NCBI GenBank assembly: GCA_025200525.1
Contig: CM045767.1
Span: 122,748,346-122,812,345 of the forward strand
Source of the DNA: Camellia lanceoleosa
Taxonomy: Eukaryota > Streptophyta > Magnoliopsida > Ericales > Theaceae
Reading direction: 5' to 3'
DNA length: 64,000 nt
Shown piece after piece: positions 1-12,439 of this stretch; position 1 is the stretch's first letter; the number at the start of each line of letters is the position of its first letter. The notes beneath the pieces are model-generated. The model searched no databases. It was not told where the DNA came from and saw only the letters and a program-made list of their open reading frames with translations. The position numbers and the translations under genes are program-made.

Positions 1-230
1 TACCTCATTGAATGGAAAATGAAATGCAAAACGAGGCACGCGTAGCTCGAGATGCAATGGAAATGCAAAATGAGGCACACGTACCTCATTAAATGGAAAA
101 CGAAATGCAAAACGAGGCACGCGTACCTCGAGATGCAATGGAAATGCAAAATGAGGCACACGTACCTCATTGAATGGAAAATGAAATGCAAATATGGCAC
201 GCATGCCACATGAAAATGCAAAACGGTGCA
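1..230. repeat. 81 bp tandem repeat, about 2.5 copies
   Basis: The string TACCTCATTGAATGG recurs at 1, 82 (one change) and 163, giving an 81 bp period. Each unit is itself built of two related halves of about 40 bp, centred on GAGGCACGCGTACCTC and GAGGCACACGTACCTC. The array begins at or before the window edge and fades near 230. It lies upstream of the PMD gene inside the Tat-like element, where minisatellites are common. Confidence 0.85.
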
Positions 231-483
231 AGTCGCAAGGGACGTGCAAGATGGCGCGATACGATGCACCGGACAATTGTGATGGATGCGCGCGACGCAC
301 ACGGGCCAACTTTTGAACCTTATAAAAGACAAGGATACAAAAAGGATGTAGTCTTTGCTTGAATTTGAGTGTTACACACAGTAGACATGGTCCGAAGTCA
401 AAACGGAGGCCGGTTGAGCGTCGGGGGTGCATTTTCTTGCACTTTCTTGAGCTATGAAGACCAAAACTCCTCAATTTGACAAA
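231..483. other. Non-coding spacer upstream of the PMD promoter
   Basis: No conserved coding sequence seen. The short open frame across 174-362 is driven by the repeat array and has no recognisable domain. Confidence 0.5.
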
Positions 484-607
484 ACAAGGCCTTGGGAACA
501 CCACCGGCTGGGTGGGAAGGCTACCGGCTGCCACCGGCTGCCTAAACTTCTCCACCGGCACAATAATGTGCCGACCGGCACAAAATAGTGCCGACCGGCA
601 GAAAATG
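484..607 (+). promoter_or_regulatory. CCGGC-rich promoter module (copy 1)
   Basis: Contains CCACCGGCTG about three times, followed by paired GTGCCGACCGGCAC-type palindromic boxes. The same arrangement occurs at 10406-10518 and, inverted, at 12510-12605, both in the LTR of the same element. Here it sits about 40-160 bp upstream of a TATA box, so it is probably an upstream promoter element of the PMD gene. Confidence 0.6.
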
Positions 608-643
608 CCTGATCGGGGGCAGATCTGCCATTTCACCTCGGGC

Positions 644-653
644 TTTATAAAAT
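644..653 (+). promoter_or_regulatory. TATA box of the PMD gene
   Basis: TTTATAAAAT is followed about 30 bp on by a pyrimidine-rich CT tract (around 675-720) suited to a transcription start. It would leave a 5' leader of about 300 bases before the ATG at 1006. Confidence 0.6.
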
Positions 654-1005
654 AGGGCTTCTAAACCCTATTTTCCACTTCCTCTTCCGCCGAAATCCTT
701 CACTCTCTCTCTCTAGAGCTTTGTTCTCTCGATTTTTCGTCGATTTCCTCGTGTTTTCGCACCATTTTACCGTCGGATTCGCGATATTCTTCACGTTTCG
801 GATATTTCCACCCGATCGAAATCTCATTTCGGCGCTTCCTTTGCTATTTTCGCTTTTTTGGGACTTGTTCCCCTCGATTTTCTTTACATTCCCGTGCCTT
901 TTCACCTTCCGGCTTTTCCGGCCATTTCCGGCCCTCTCGGGGTTGACCTTCTCGGTTGACTTTTCATATTCCGGCTCTTACGGCCATTTTCTCACCACCA
1001 TTGCC

Positions 1006-4000
1006 ATGGCTGACGACATTCCACATGTCGGGACTCCTCCGGACCATGAGATTGACCCCGGGGTCGAGCTCCTCCCATTGAGCGAGCGTCCATTCGACCC
1101 GGCGACCTACCGCCCGGCCATTCCCGTGCTTCCGCCAGATGGTCTTCGCCATTTCTGCGGTTTTGACAGGGCTCTGGACCCGGAGCTTCTGCTGCGCGAG
1201 CCGGCCCCTCACTTGTCCTTCGGCGCTTCCGAGGTAACACTCTTGTCTTTGCTTTATTTTCCGCAATGTAGAACTGTTAACTGCCATAGCTGATTGCAAC
1301 CTTTAATTCCTTAGCTCTGATACACTGTGCACTATAGTTGATCGTAGACAAACTTACAACTGATATCTATTTTAGGACCGACACGTGCACACACACTGCA
1401 CTAGCCTTAATTACCCATATACACGGCACACCGTATTTCACTACAAACTCACCGATACCCGGTATTTATTTGAATCTGAAAACATATTGTATACTGTATT
1501 TAAACTGAACCACACAAAACATGCCGATGCATCACACGTTGTAGTTCACCGTAGGCGCACTATAACCCGATATCTGCTTGAATCTGAAAAACGTGCACAC
1601 ATGCACCATATCCGTATGCTGATCCTCACAAACACACTGACACATCACAGGCCGTAGTCCACCGCAATGATGCTGAAACACAGTATCTGTTGGGATCTGA
1701 AAAACTTGCACGCATGCTAGATTTGCATCGACTTTAACATGTTTCCTCAGAACTGTACATTTCATATTGCTTTGCAACCATTTGTTTGTAAACAGGGAGA
1801 TTCCCATACCATCCGCGGGTATGGGAATGTTGTGGCTCGAGATTGGTACTCGGAGCTTCCCGAGGCAGTCCGACACATCGTGGATGAGGCGGGCCGGTTC
1901 CTTTGCAGGGTCGACGACTTCACTGCGAGCCTCTTTTAGCTGCACTAGCAGAGAGGTGGTGGGACACCACCGATTCATTTCATCTATCCGCGGCGGGGGA
2001 CATGACGATGACCCCTTACGATTTCTCGGTGTTCACCGGCATCGGGGTAGGGGGTGATCCGATCCCCTTCGACACCGACATGGATGAGGGGACCGCCGAT
2101 CCACTTACTTGGCGCGGCTCGCCTCTTGCACGTCGAGCTTTGTCCGCTATTCTGGTTTGAGTGCGATTCGGTGCGACCTCTTCTTGTTAACGCGGCTCCG
2201 ATAACCGAGGCGGCCGTAGAAGCGATATCTTGCGGCTTCGATGTTCTTGCTAGGGCGACCCTCTTCGCCGACCGGCGAACACCGTGCCTCTCTGCCTACT
2301 CGGCGCCGGTGGACGTCGGGACATCTTCTTGCTATGATTTGGGGTGGTGCGGCTCGCCACTCTCTGGTATATGAGCTCGGTCTCCGTGGCGTGAGCGATT
2401 GCTGGAGGCTATTGGCGAGCTTAGGAATGCGTCTTCTTTTCGCTTTACATTTGTGTTCAGACTTTTCGTACTCACTGCACACCTGCTTGTAGTCTGCTTT
2501 ACACTTGTTGTATACTGTACACACGGCACACACATACTCTGCTTTAATTGTTGTACTGCTTTTCTGCTGTACACTCTGCTCAATACCTTTGCACAACCTG
2601 CAGCTCTGCTATTTCTGCTTTGCTCTGTATTCTGCTTTTTCTGATAAATGTTCTGACATCTGTCTTGCAGTTGTGGGTCTATGCCTACTTTCCCAGGCTA
2701 GAGCCAGTACCGGAGATGGAGACTCCTCTGGTCGTCCCCTTCTCACGCCACTATGATGGGAGATGTGCACGGCGGCCACGGGAGACTTTTAGCTTTTTCC
2801 GCCGCTACTTTGACACCATCACCCCCGCTGAGGTATGTTTTACTTGCAGTTCATTTAAGCTTCACTTTTCCACTGTATATTTGCAATACCAGTAGGCAAT
2901 AAACTGTATTTCAATTTCAGATCACTTGGCAGCCGTGGGCTCCTCTGCCAGCGATGGTGCGAGATCGGTTTGCCGGCGCGATCGAGACCTCGCGTTACCG
3001 AATTTTGCTAGAGGGCGATGCAGCCGGGCTTGGTACTGGTGGCGCTTCTTCGTCGGACCTCGGGGTTACTGGCAGAATAGTCGGTGCACCCTCCTGAGCA
3101 TATGAAGGACACCGAGCGTTTCACCGGCGAGATGGCGGACTACACCATCGGGGGAAGGCGAGCAACCCGAGGGCGACTACTCAATCGTCTGGACCTTCAT
3201 CATCGGCCGCCGAGTGGTGGTCGGTGAGCCGAGAGAGACTGCGGCGCCGCGGCTAGGGCGAAGGTGGGAGCGAGGCGGGATAAATCTGAAACTCGAGCTT
3301 CGTGGCGGGAGAAGTCTTGAGAGGGGCGAGGGGCAGTGGCCGCCCGCTCGCCTACCATCTTTGACATTGGGGCGAGTGGGGAGACCTACCAGATCCTTTG
3401 CTCCTCCCCGGTGGTCATGAGTTCTTGGCATTCCTGACTTGCCTCCGGTATGTACCACTTTATTTCTGCATCTTGCATTGTCATTTTAGTTCAGTTCATT
3501 CGATATTCCACAGAATATTGATGCATCTAATACTTTTGTAGGCTTCCTCTGAGTACACCCGACAGTCATTGGAGCTAAATGCCTCCATGGCGGGGATGCT
3601 ACAGCGGACCTTCGAGTTCTTAGCCTTCTACGGCCTTCCGGTATGTTTTCTCTGACATAGTTCCAAACTATATGCAAAGCCGCATAATGTCGATGCACGA
3701 CACAACATCGATAAAGCATTCACGGCACTTGGCACATCAGTATTCGCATACGCATTCGCGACCGATAAACTGCTCATGGCATTTGGCACATCAGTATTCA
3801 TACTTTGCGTGACCGATTCAGCGCTCATGACTTGCACACTGCTGTCACACTGCGCATTACCAGCGATAAAGCGCTCACGGCATTCACATCGCTTTGTACT
3901 CGCCTGCTTGCGTTAACCGATTAGCGCTCCACGGCACTCACTGTACTTTCTATATTGATAAACTGCTTCATGTATACTGATGCATTTGCCTTTTGTACTT

Positions 4001-4284
4001 TTCAGCCTCCCTTCCCGATTCCTCCCGGGGGTGGCGGCGCTCCATCTGGACCTCCCATTTCTACTCGGGATGGCAGGATATTCCCCCGCACCAGAGGGGG
4101 GCGTGGCCATGTGGGGAGCAGCTCGCAGGCTCCAGTTGCAGGGGATGGCGAGTCGGAGGTGGAGGCCTCTGAGGAGAAGGCCGGGGACAGCTCGGGCTCG
4201 GGCTCCGGCAATGACACTTCAGCGATGCTCTTGTGCTTCGCCGGGGAAGAGGCGAGGACGGATCCCCCGGCGCGAGGCCATTGA
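1006..4284 (+). pseudogene. Plant mobile domain (PMD, aminotransferase-like) gene, decayed
   Basis: Multi-exon gene of the PMD family. Exon 1 is 1006-1233, starting at ATG in GCCATGGC (MADDIPHVG...). Exon 2 starts at 1796; exon 3 is 2671-2832 (WVYAYFPRLEP...); exon 4 starts at 2921 (ITWQPWAPLP... RYRILLEG); exon 5 is 3542-3640; exon 6 is 4006-4284 with a Gly/Ser-rich tail. Family landmarks seen are ALAERWWDTTDSFHL followed by GDMTMTPYDFSVFTGI, then TLFADRR, WGGAARHS and RILLEG. Exon 2 shifts frame near 1936 and several times after 2100, and exon 4 shifts near 3015, so no full protein can be made as read. It runs antisense to the gag of the surrounding Tat-like element, in the position where that group can carry extra ORFs. 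Related PMD proteins include nuclear MAIN/MAIL factors and transposon-borne forms; the role here is unknown. Confidence 0.75.
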
Positions 4285-7200
4285 TGATGATTACAGACTT
4301 CTGCTATTTTTCTTTTCTTGTACTTTTCTCTTTTTCGTAGATAGAGTACTGTGTACTGCCGTAGGCAGATTTTACTTTCCTTAAAACTTATGTACTTGAA
4401 AAGATTATGCAATGGAACAAACTTTTTATCTAAAAAAGAATGTCATATCTGCACATATCTGCATCTTTCGTACTTTACACTGCATTGCATCACATTACAC
4501 CTCAAATGTAAATGATATTGATCTGTTGTCTGACAATTGGACACTTGCACTGTACTAATCAGATAACCAACCGACTAAACAGCAAAACAGCTCATACAAA
4601 TCACTGCTCAATCCGAACACACAGCCCATACTCTGCTGGGGACTAATCTGCTGGGGATTGATCTTCATTTAGCCCATAACGCAGCATTTGGTTCATTCTG
4701 CACACAGCAAACTCTGAACAAATAGCCCCAATCTGACGAGACGGATCACAAAACTGACACGGTTGCAGTTGAAACACACTCGGATGTCCCAAATTTCCCC
4801 TTTCCTTCTCTTGCTTTGCACGGATGTAGAGAATGGCACAGCATTCTGAGCACAAGCGATTACCTTTTGGAAGAGGATGGGTTTTCAACCGGGGTATCGA
4901 GCCTAACACAGAACACGGCGAGACAGACTCAAACAAAGAAACAAAAGGCACACGACCTAACACAACGAGACACACTTGGAAAAGACTCAAAGCCAAAACT
5001 GAGACCGACAAATCAAAAGACACGACACACGGACATGTTTACAAAAAAGACCTCAAATCTCGAGGAGCCAAATCCTCTGGGTATTATTTCCCACCCTTTC
5101 TGATTTGTGATACTCACATCACTCGACCCTCAGGCTCGGTTTTTCTCTCAAAATTCTTTTCTCACTTTTCTCTCAACTTACTCCTCTCTATTCTTTATTC
5201 TCTCATTTTTCATCCCTCCCCAAGGTGATTGACGAGTAAATAAGAGGTTGTGGGTTCACGCTCGATACAGCTAGCTTGCAGCCGTTTCTTCTGGTAGATA
5301 AAGTGCCTCTCAGGCAAGTGCGTTGGCGACGAGGGGGAAGACGGAACATCCGACTCAACTGTGCCCCTAGTTCGTCATTTTGACCATTTTTTCATTTTCT
5401 AAAACAGTTTTGATCAAAAATGAGAATTGGATGAGCACACTTATTCAATTTTTGATTTGAAAATCATGCGAATCAGGCTGTGAGCACTGAAAATTCTCCT
5501 TTTTGGGTCCAAACATGGTCCAATTTTGAAAATGAAACAGTTTTCGAGAAAATAAGTCAACCTCAGTGAAAGTTTTCAAAAACTATTTTTGCAAACAGTC
5601 AATGCTCAAATAAGCGTAGAACTCACCCTCGAGATATGCAACCTCGGATCGGAGACAATGGAAAATTGCCCCTGGCTTAAAGGGGGGGTAAGGCAACGGA
5701 AAGTTGCCCCTGGTTTGGACGATAACTCAGGGCAACTTATGGAAATACATGGAAACGGAAAGTTACCCCTTGTTTGAATGATGCCGCGGCGTGTTGTAAG
5801 CCAGTCCTCGTTGACGACGATCGGATCCTCGGGCGTGGAGGAGGCGAAGACGGCTTGAATCAATATGTGGACACAGTCACCTGGAAGGTGTTGGTGGTTT
5901 GGCTTCAAGAGGAAGTTAATCACGTAGTTAGGGTTCTTTGCAATCGAGACATTGGATTCGGAGAGGGCAAAAGTGATCAAAACTATGACATGGTGAGGCG
6001 TTATGGGCGTTGAAATTTGGACTTCAAGATGAAGTTGCCTACGTATCCCAAACATGGGAATCAAGCCTTACGTAGTTCCGGTTAAGGTACACTCGGGTAT
6101 TTTAACCTTCATTATTTTTAGGCTCTAACTTTTGCCAAGGTGCCCAATGCGGGTTTTCGACCTTGTGAGCTTTGTTCTTCTTTCTTTTCTTTTATATATA
6201 TATATATTTTTTTTCTTCTTTTTTGCATTTTTCTTTTCTTTTCTTTTTTTGCTTCTTTTGTATTTTTCTTCTTTTTTTTTTTTTTTTCTTTGCTCTAACT
6301 TTTGCCTGGGCCGCCCTTCCGGGTTTTCGGTCCAGCGAGCCTCTCAAAGGGTAAAAGTGTAGCAAGCCCATGCCAAATGGTTTTGAGATTGAAGCCCCTC
6401 CATATCCAGGAGAACGACTGTTGTGTTGATTTGTAGGGAAGTCCATCACGGTTGCTTCTCGAGCTTTGCTTGGTGGGGTCTGATCTTCCTGATCGGACTT
6501 TGATGCCTCTTGCTCGGGGGCTGCCTTGAAATGGGCCACACAGGCGTTTCATGGCACTGAATGTTTTGCACAGATTCCGGTTCGCAACAGATAAATCAAA
6601 TCTCGAGACTGGGAGCGATCCTGGGCTGCACCATCTCAAGAGCGGTTCCACACAGGTCTTCGCAAGACTGCGCAAAATATTTTGTTTTTGAAAGTTTTTA
6701 AGAAAGCGACAAATCGCTCGTGTTGAAGATAGTGTGGAACCAGTCTGGATCAGGCCAGGGTCCTTCTCAGTACTCACGCTGACAAGCATGATTTCATTCA
6801 TTAAGGGCTTAGCAGGCCTCTCTTTCTCTCAAGATGATCAAAAATTTTGCAAAAACCCGAGGAATTCCTTCCTCTTTGTTTTTATCACCGCAGTGTTCGA
6901 AAAGGGTTTTATGAAAAGCTTAGGTCATTGTGACGATGTTTAGGGCACAAGAGAGTGGGCGAAATGCACTGTCGTTCCATTCACATCCTCTGGCACGGCT
7001 GACTCAAATAGCAACAAGTACGGAACGCGGTAGCCACAGCTGTTTCATTCAGATTTGTTGGTGTAACTGGCTCTTCGGCAGCAAACAGGCTCAAAAAGCA
7101 AAAGCAACTAATTACAAGACAAAACGGTGTTCGAGGCAACAACCCCGAAATCACGGTATACTATACAAGAGGGCCGACTCGTTACAACAAAGGCAGACCG

Positions 7201-7398
7201 TAAGCAAAAAGACTAACTCAATCTGAGAGATTCAAAAACAAAACAAAAATGACTCGACACCCAAGTCGATTTACAAAACTAGCATTGGCGGTGCTCAAAA
7301 TGCGTGCCAAACGCCACATCCAAAAATGTACGGAACCGCTTGAGCGGTTCACCTTCCGATTACATACTTGCAGTATCTGTGTCCTCGAAATCCAACAA
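4285..7398. other. Non-coding internal region of the Tat-like element
   Basis: No reverse transcriptase, RNase H or integrase motif was found on either strand. It holds short repeats near 5659, 5698 and 5753 (GGAAAGTTGCCCCTGG-type), an AT then T-rich tract at 6180-6295, and two CTGCTGGGGA boxes at 4634-4660 that resemble the tail of the element's primer binding site. If a pol region ever existed between gag and the PMD gene, it has been lost or replaced. Confidence 0.55.
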
Positions 7399-8356
7399 CT
7401 AAGTGGTGACGGACTTTGCTGAGGTGAGGGGGAGGATAACTTCGTTATCAATCAAATCTTGCACCTCGTGCCGAAGGCGGAAACAATTGTCGGTAGCATG
7501 GCCAGTCTGCTGGTGGTACGCACAGTACAGGGCAGCATCATGTGTGGCGGGGAGATTCTATGGGAGAGGCCGAGGCTCCAGGGGCTTAAGGTGTCCCCTT
7601 TCAGCAAGGATCTGAAGTGCCCTGGACAATGGCATGTAGAGAGCATGGAAGACACTGCGCCCCCGGGGCAGGTACTTTGGAGTCTGAGCACTCTTGCTGG
7701 ATGCACTAGCGAACGGATCGGCGGGTGCGGCCTTGGGTTTCTGATCCTTTCCGGATGCAAGGCTGGGAACGGGAAGAACTGTTCTGGCATGACGGGGCCT
7801 ATCCCGATTCTCGATTGATCGAAGCGCCCTCAGGCGGAGTAGGGAAAGCATCCTCCACAGCTTTTGTCGTAACTGCAGATATCTGTTGCTTATTCATTCC
7901 CCCGGCTTTCAAAGCCTCTACTGCCCACAGCAGTTGTTCGATAGGGTCGGCATCTGCCTTCATCTTGCCTTTGTCTCCGGCCTCAGCCTGGTCTAGAACT
8001 TGGTTTGCTGCGTCGTTGCCATAGTTGGAGGCCATCTCCGGTTGGCTGAGTTCAATTACAATTCGTTCCAGTTGCGGGGGCTCTTGGGGTATAAAGCCTC
8101 CGGCATATGGTGCAGCTGGCGGCGAAACAGACATCCCATAGGCGAGATCCGCTACGGATCTTTGAAGATCACCTATCATTCCCATTAATTCAAATGTGGT
8201 GGGCTCGCGAGCCTGATATAATTGAGGAGTCCAGATTGGATGTGCGGCAGGCGACCTGGGCGGATGCGGCATATCAAGAGTTGCTTCGTCCTGTAGGGTG
8301 ATTCCTTGACTCAACGCGGCCATCATGACCACAATCTCTTCTGAGTTCTGCGTCAT
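7399..8356 (-). pseudogene. gag of a Tat/Ogre-like Ty3 retrotransposon, broken
   Basis: Reads on the minus strand from ATG at 8356 (MTQNSEEIVVMMAALSQG) for about 185 codons. The frame then shifts near 7800, continues through PRGRSVFHALYMPLSRALQI, meets a stop at 7558-7560, and ends at 7399-7401. After the stop, CAYHQQTGHATDNC followed by RLRHEVQDLID is the characteristic gag C-terminal motif of Tat-group elements. At about 320 residues it is shorter than a normal Ty3 gag, and no protease or reverse transcriptase follows. The leader and primer site lie upstream (8357-9087). The element would need trans-supplied enzymes to move, and this gag itself is dead. Confidence 0.7.
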
Positions 8357-9065
8357 GTTCAGTCTTGCCTCAGCAAGGAGAAGACACTAGGCTTACGGAT
8401 CAACTCTCAATCTCTCGAATCAAACGGAAAAGCAAAACAAGCGATTTGACCCTAAACAGATCAAACACGGGTGTAGTCGAACAACTGCACTCTACTACTG
8501 AACACTGTTCCCCGAAGTCACTGTCCCAAATCTGAATCTGATACCCGCAGATATAACTGATTCACAACAACACTGATACTGGTGCCCTCAGGCCTGATAC
8601 CCAAATCTTGCAAACTGATATATACGTTCCCTGCAGAGATGCATTCTAAAAGCACATAGCAGGTAAATGAGAGCCAATATACCCCTATGTTGGGGTAGGG
8701 TTTCCCTGTCCTATTTTGTCAGGAGCTAGAGTTTCACTATGCACGCGGCGGTTTCAAACAACCTAACATCGGGTAAGCAACCTGTCCTAGTTTGGAATGG
8801 TCACTATGGATCCGAATATGCACTAGGTCGAATGGTCGAAAAGGGTGCCCCAGTAAAACCGGGGTTTGTGTTCCCATGCTGTCAGAGCCCATAACCGGTT
8901 AGCCTTATGGTCATGCCTTGACAAGACAAGCCTCCGGCAAACCGTTCAGGAATGGCAGATGGCAAACACTGTGTCCTAGGCGCACCAATGCATATGCAAT
9001 GCAAAGAAACACATAAGTGTAGTCAAAACAGGATATCACGAGTTCGAGTCAAGCTCTCTAAAACT
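8357..9065 (-). other. Untranslated leader of the Tat-like element
   Basis: Lies between the gag start and the primer site. No ORF with a recognisable domain. Contains no repeat long enough to report. Confidence 0.5.
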
Positions 9066-9082
9066 CCCCAGCAGAGTCGCCA
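9066..9082 (-). promoter_or_regulatory. Primer binding site, tRNA-Arg-like
   Basis: On the minus strand this reads TGGCGACTCTGCTGGGG, five bases downstream of the 5' LTR end. This type of primer site, attributed to tRNA-Arg, is usual in Tat/Ogre-type elements. It fixes the element as minus-strand with its 5' LTR to the right. Confidence 0.75.
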
Positions 9083-10405
9083 GAAACTGTAGACGTCCCC
9101 GAACGCCCCGGGAGGGTTAAGTCCCGTTCCGTTCATATTGGGGTCACTACAGTTCGGACTCGATTTGTGTCGGTTCTGAATCTTGAACCAAAGAGTCCAA
9201 ATCTGGCAAATCGTTTGAGAAAACAGATTTTTGAAAAGTAGTGCCAAACATGGACTGCTTTGCCAGATTACAGAGTCGCCACCTAAATATTTTAAAATGG
9301 GAAATTTAGGAAACCCTGACTCGGTGCCGAAGGCCACATGTCCGTCATCACAAAAGTGGTCTTGGCTCGGGAGCTTGGGTACGATCGGGGAAGGTCAGCT
9401 ATGAGCACCCCCTTTCGCCCGGTCTAAAGACCGGCCTCTACTAACCGTGATATCCGATTTTGAAAACATTATATGCTCTTATTCCAATTATTAGCCTAGA
9501 ATTACTATGTTATGCGCGCAGCAAACAAGTATAGACTAGATCGCCTAATTTGGAAACAAACATTGCATATCCGTTCGTTTTGAAAATGCTTTGGACTTTG
9601 CTACTCGCAAGTAGGCTAAAACACGGATTTCAATGAGTTTTCCCAACTCAAGCAATCCAACCTCCACCCACAGGCATTCAAACAGTTTATCTCACATAAG
9701 CACTTAGCCGCATGGCAATCATACTGTCATGGAAAACATTCACACGCATGCGATATGCTAAAGCGTAAAAACTTACATCGTACTCCGTGCCAAAAACAAT
9801 AACCCGGTTAGCAAACATGCATGACCTAGTTCATGTTAAGTGGCTAATGCAACATAGGCAAGGATGCAATCTAAAGTAGGCTCGGCTACCTTAAGCATGG
9901 CACATGAAATGCAGCAACTACCACATATTCAATTTTGGAATTGAAAATTGTAATGCAGTTTGTATGATGTACCGAGCCTGGTGCATGTAAACAAATGCAT
10001 GAATGCACACATGCATTGCATAAGGTATGCTAAAATAAGTATGCCCTAATCTACCATCGAAAGCGGGTAAATAAAAGGGATAGAAAGAAATGGGGGTTTG
10101 GAAGACATACACCCACTCACACACACTTAATACAAATTTGCCCTCACTCAGAGGGACTGAAAGAATATACAAAACCGAATAAATAATTAACTACACAAGC
10201 TAATTAATTATTACAAATCAACTAAATTAATTAAATAGAATAATTAATCTAATTAAACAGTAAACCGCCTCGGGATGAGGACCAAATGCGGCACGCGCTC
10301 GGGACTGGCTCGGAATCGCACTGCCATGCACGATTGCCTCTGTTTCCTCTGCTCTCCTCCTCAGAAAATTACCAAAGCTTCAGGAATACTTCCCTGGGCA
10401 CTGGA

Positions 10406-10518
10406 GATCACCACCGGCTGGGTAGGACACCACCGGCTGAAGAAGGAGGCCACCGGCACTAAATGAAGTTATCGGCTGGCAATTGACTGCCGGTCGGCAC
10501 TAAATAGTGCCGGCCACT
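10406..10518. promoter_or_regulatory. CCGGC-rich module (copy 2, inside LTR)
   Basis: Two CACCGGCTG boxes, then CCACCGGCACTAAAT and a GCCGGTCGGCACTAAATAGTGCCGG-like palindromic segment. It resembles the PMD promoter module at 484-607, in the same plus orientation, but I see no TATA box close downstream. Confidence 0.55.
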
Positions 10519-11843
10519 GCACTTAACACTCAACGCAGAGGACACAACTTGCATGGCAATGAGATTCAAGGTATTTATGCACTATACACATCCCTTATCA
10601 TGTTATTGACTCAAAGGGGCATGTGCCTCGATTCCCGGACCACCAATCGCGCATTTCCATGCATCATGGCCCTAAGAACCAAGGATGCAACTTCACTTTC
10701 AAATGCATGCAATGCAAACAAGAAAACAAGGGTGCTCAACCTCCATCATACTTCACTTCAAGAGGCCAAACATGCACAATACAAATGCAACCCTAAACAT
10801 GTCAACTAGGCATGCAACATGGACTATGCAATATGTTCATGCAAAGGGTTCAAGCAAGCATGCAAGGTAAGCATGCAAACCAATGGAAGGATGGTCTTAT
10901 ACATGAATTAGGCAACTCAAATAGTCCTAAAATCAGTGGCCAAAATGCTAAGTCAAGAGGGCCAAACACACATGCACACATGCACAAGTTAAGGCACCAA
11001 CACTTAAGCATAATTAAGCAACCCTTAAGCACACTTAAAGGGGCATAACAATGGACAACTAGCATGTAATTTAGGCTCTGAAAATCATGCTATGAAATGA
11101 TGCCACATCATGTTAAGCAAGATAAACAAATGCATGCAACATAGGTTCAACACTTGAGGCAAGTCATGGAAGCATTGAACTACACTTATGCAAAACAAAT
11201 ATGGCATGCATTGAACAACCTAAAACAGAGTTTTAGCATGTTAAAACAAAGCCAAATGGCTACTTAGATGGCATCTAAGAGGCTTGAAATCAAAGGCATG
11301 CATTAAGGCCAAGACATGGAGCATACAACACATGCTTTTAAAACATTAAAGAAGCCACTTAGGCAAGCATACAAGCACACCAAAGGGACTGAAATAGCAT
11401 GCTAGATGGTTCTAAACCACCAAAATGATGCAAACAAAGGCATGCTACACTTATGCACTTAAGGCCAACAAGCCAAGGATACAAAGGAGCCATATCATGC
11501 ATGCCAAGATCAACCCAAACAACCTAGGACAGACCTAAAACATGGCAATAAAAGCACCAAATCTTCACAAATGCAAGCCTAAAACATGCTAGAAACTAAG
11601 GCACACAACCTAAGGCATGTTAGAGGATCAAAAGTCATTACAAGGTAACTATGCTAATCATGCATAAGAGACCTAAACCAACTTAGAAACATGTTATATC
11701 ATGGCAATATAAGCATGAAAAACAAACCAAACATGCTCAACACACACTTAAGCACAAGCTCCCTCAAGAAGCCAAATCTTGTCCTTTTCAAGGACATCAA
11801 GGAGAGGGGGTGGTTCTCTCCTTCTTGAGACTTCAAGGCATCA

Positions 11844-11883
11844 TCTTCACCACTGAAATCCCTCAAGATTTCAGTGGTGAAGA
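11844..11883. other. Perfect 17 bp inverted repeat (hairpin) in the LTR
   Basis: Arms at 11844-11860 (starting TCTTCACCACTG) and 11867-11883 are exactly complementary and are separated by the 6 nt loop CCTCAA. In the transcript it would form a very stable stem-loop. Its role is unknown; dimerisation, terminator-like or small-RNA functions are possible. Confidence 0.8.
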
Positions 11884-12381
11884 GATCCTAACACCAAAGT
11901 CTCGGATCCCTCACAAAATAGCACAAAAAGTGGTCTTTTCAAGGCCTAAGGGTGGTCAAACCTACCCAAACCACCAAGCACTCTTAATAAACAATGAAGA
12001 GGCTAGAAAAACAGAACTTTTATGTGTTATAGACTAAGCACAAAAACTGCTTTAAACTAGGCAAAAATGGAGTGTAAGAATGGGGAAAAAAAGGACTAGT
12101 TGGCTCACCCTTGTAGACCTCTTCAACAATGGTGATGTGGTTGCCTCCTTGAGCACCAAACCAGCTCCAAAGCTCCAAAACAAACCTCTGGACCTTCAAG
12201 AACTCAAGGAAGGTGAAACAGTAGGTGTTGGTGAGCAAAAGTATGACACAAACACCTAGTGTACAAAACAAGAGAGAAGAAGAGAGATAGGATGTGTATC
12301 TATCCTAACCCTAACAACCAGAGCTTGGCCTGTCTAAAATGTCTAAAATTTTGTAACCCTAAGCCAAGAAGAGGAGTGGTC

Positions 12382-12392
12382 CTCTTATAGGC
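12382..12392 (-). promoter_or_regulatory. TATA box of the Tat-like LTR
   Basis: On the minus strand GCCTATAAGAG. It lies downstream, in element sense, of the G-box palindrome and the CCGGC module, as expected for the U3/R boundary. Confidence 0.5.
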
Positions 12393-12439
12393 AAGCAAAG
12401 CTTGCAAAGCTTACAAGCTAAGCTAACTAAGAGGGTCAT

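Noticed and set aside
1..640. Left LTR of the Tat-like element
   Set aside because: Shares only the CCGGC module with the right LTR; the LTR ends TGTAGAC and GTCTACA are absent.
4634..4660. Two CTGCTGGGGA boxes as a second primer binding site
   Set aside because: Not next to an LTR end and on the opposite strand to the element.
5220..5300. GGGTTCACGCTCGATAC as a possible tRNA or SINE B box
   Set aside because: No matching A box or cloverleaf upstream.
5606..6064. 152-codon minus-strand frame
   Set aside because: No recognisable motif; overlaps short repeats.
6295..6801. 168-codon minus-strand frame in the Tat-like interior
   Set aside because: No similarity to retroelement pol motifs or any domain I know.
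10507..11065. Frames of 60-100 codons in the CATGC-rich LTR
   Set aside because: Low-complexity LTR DNA with no domain.
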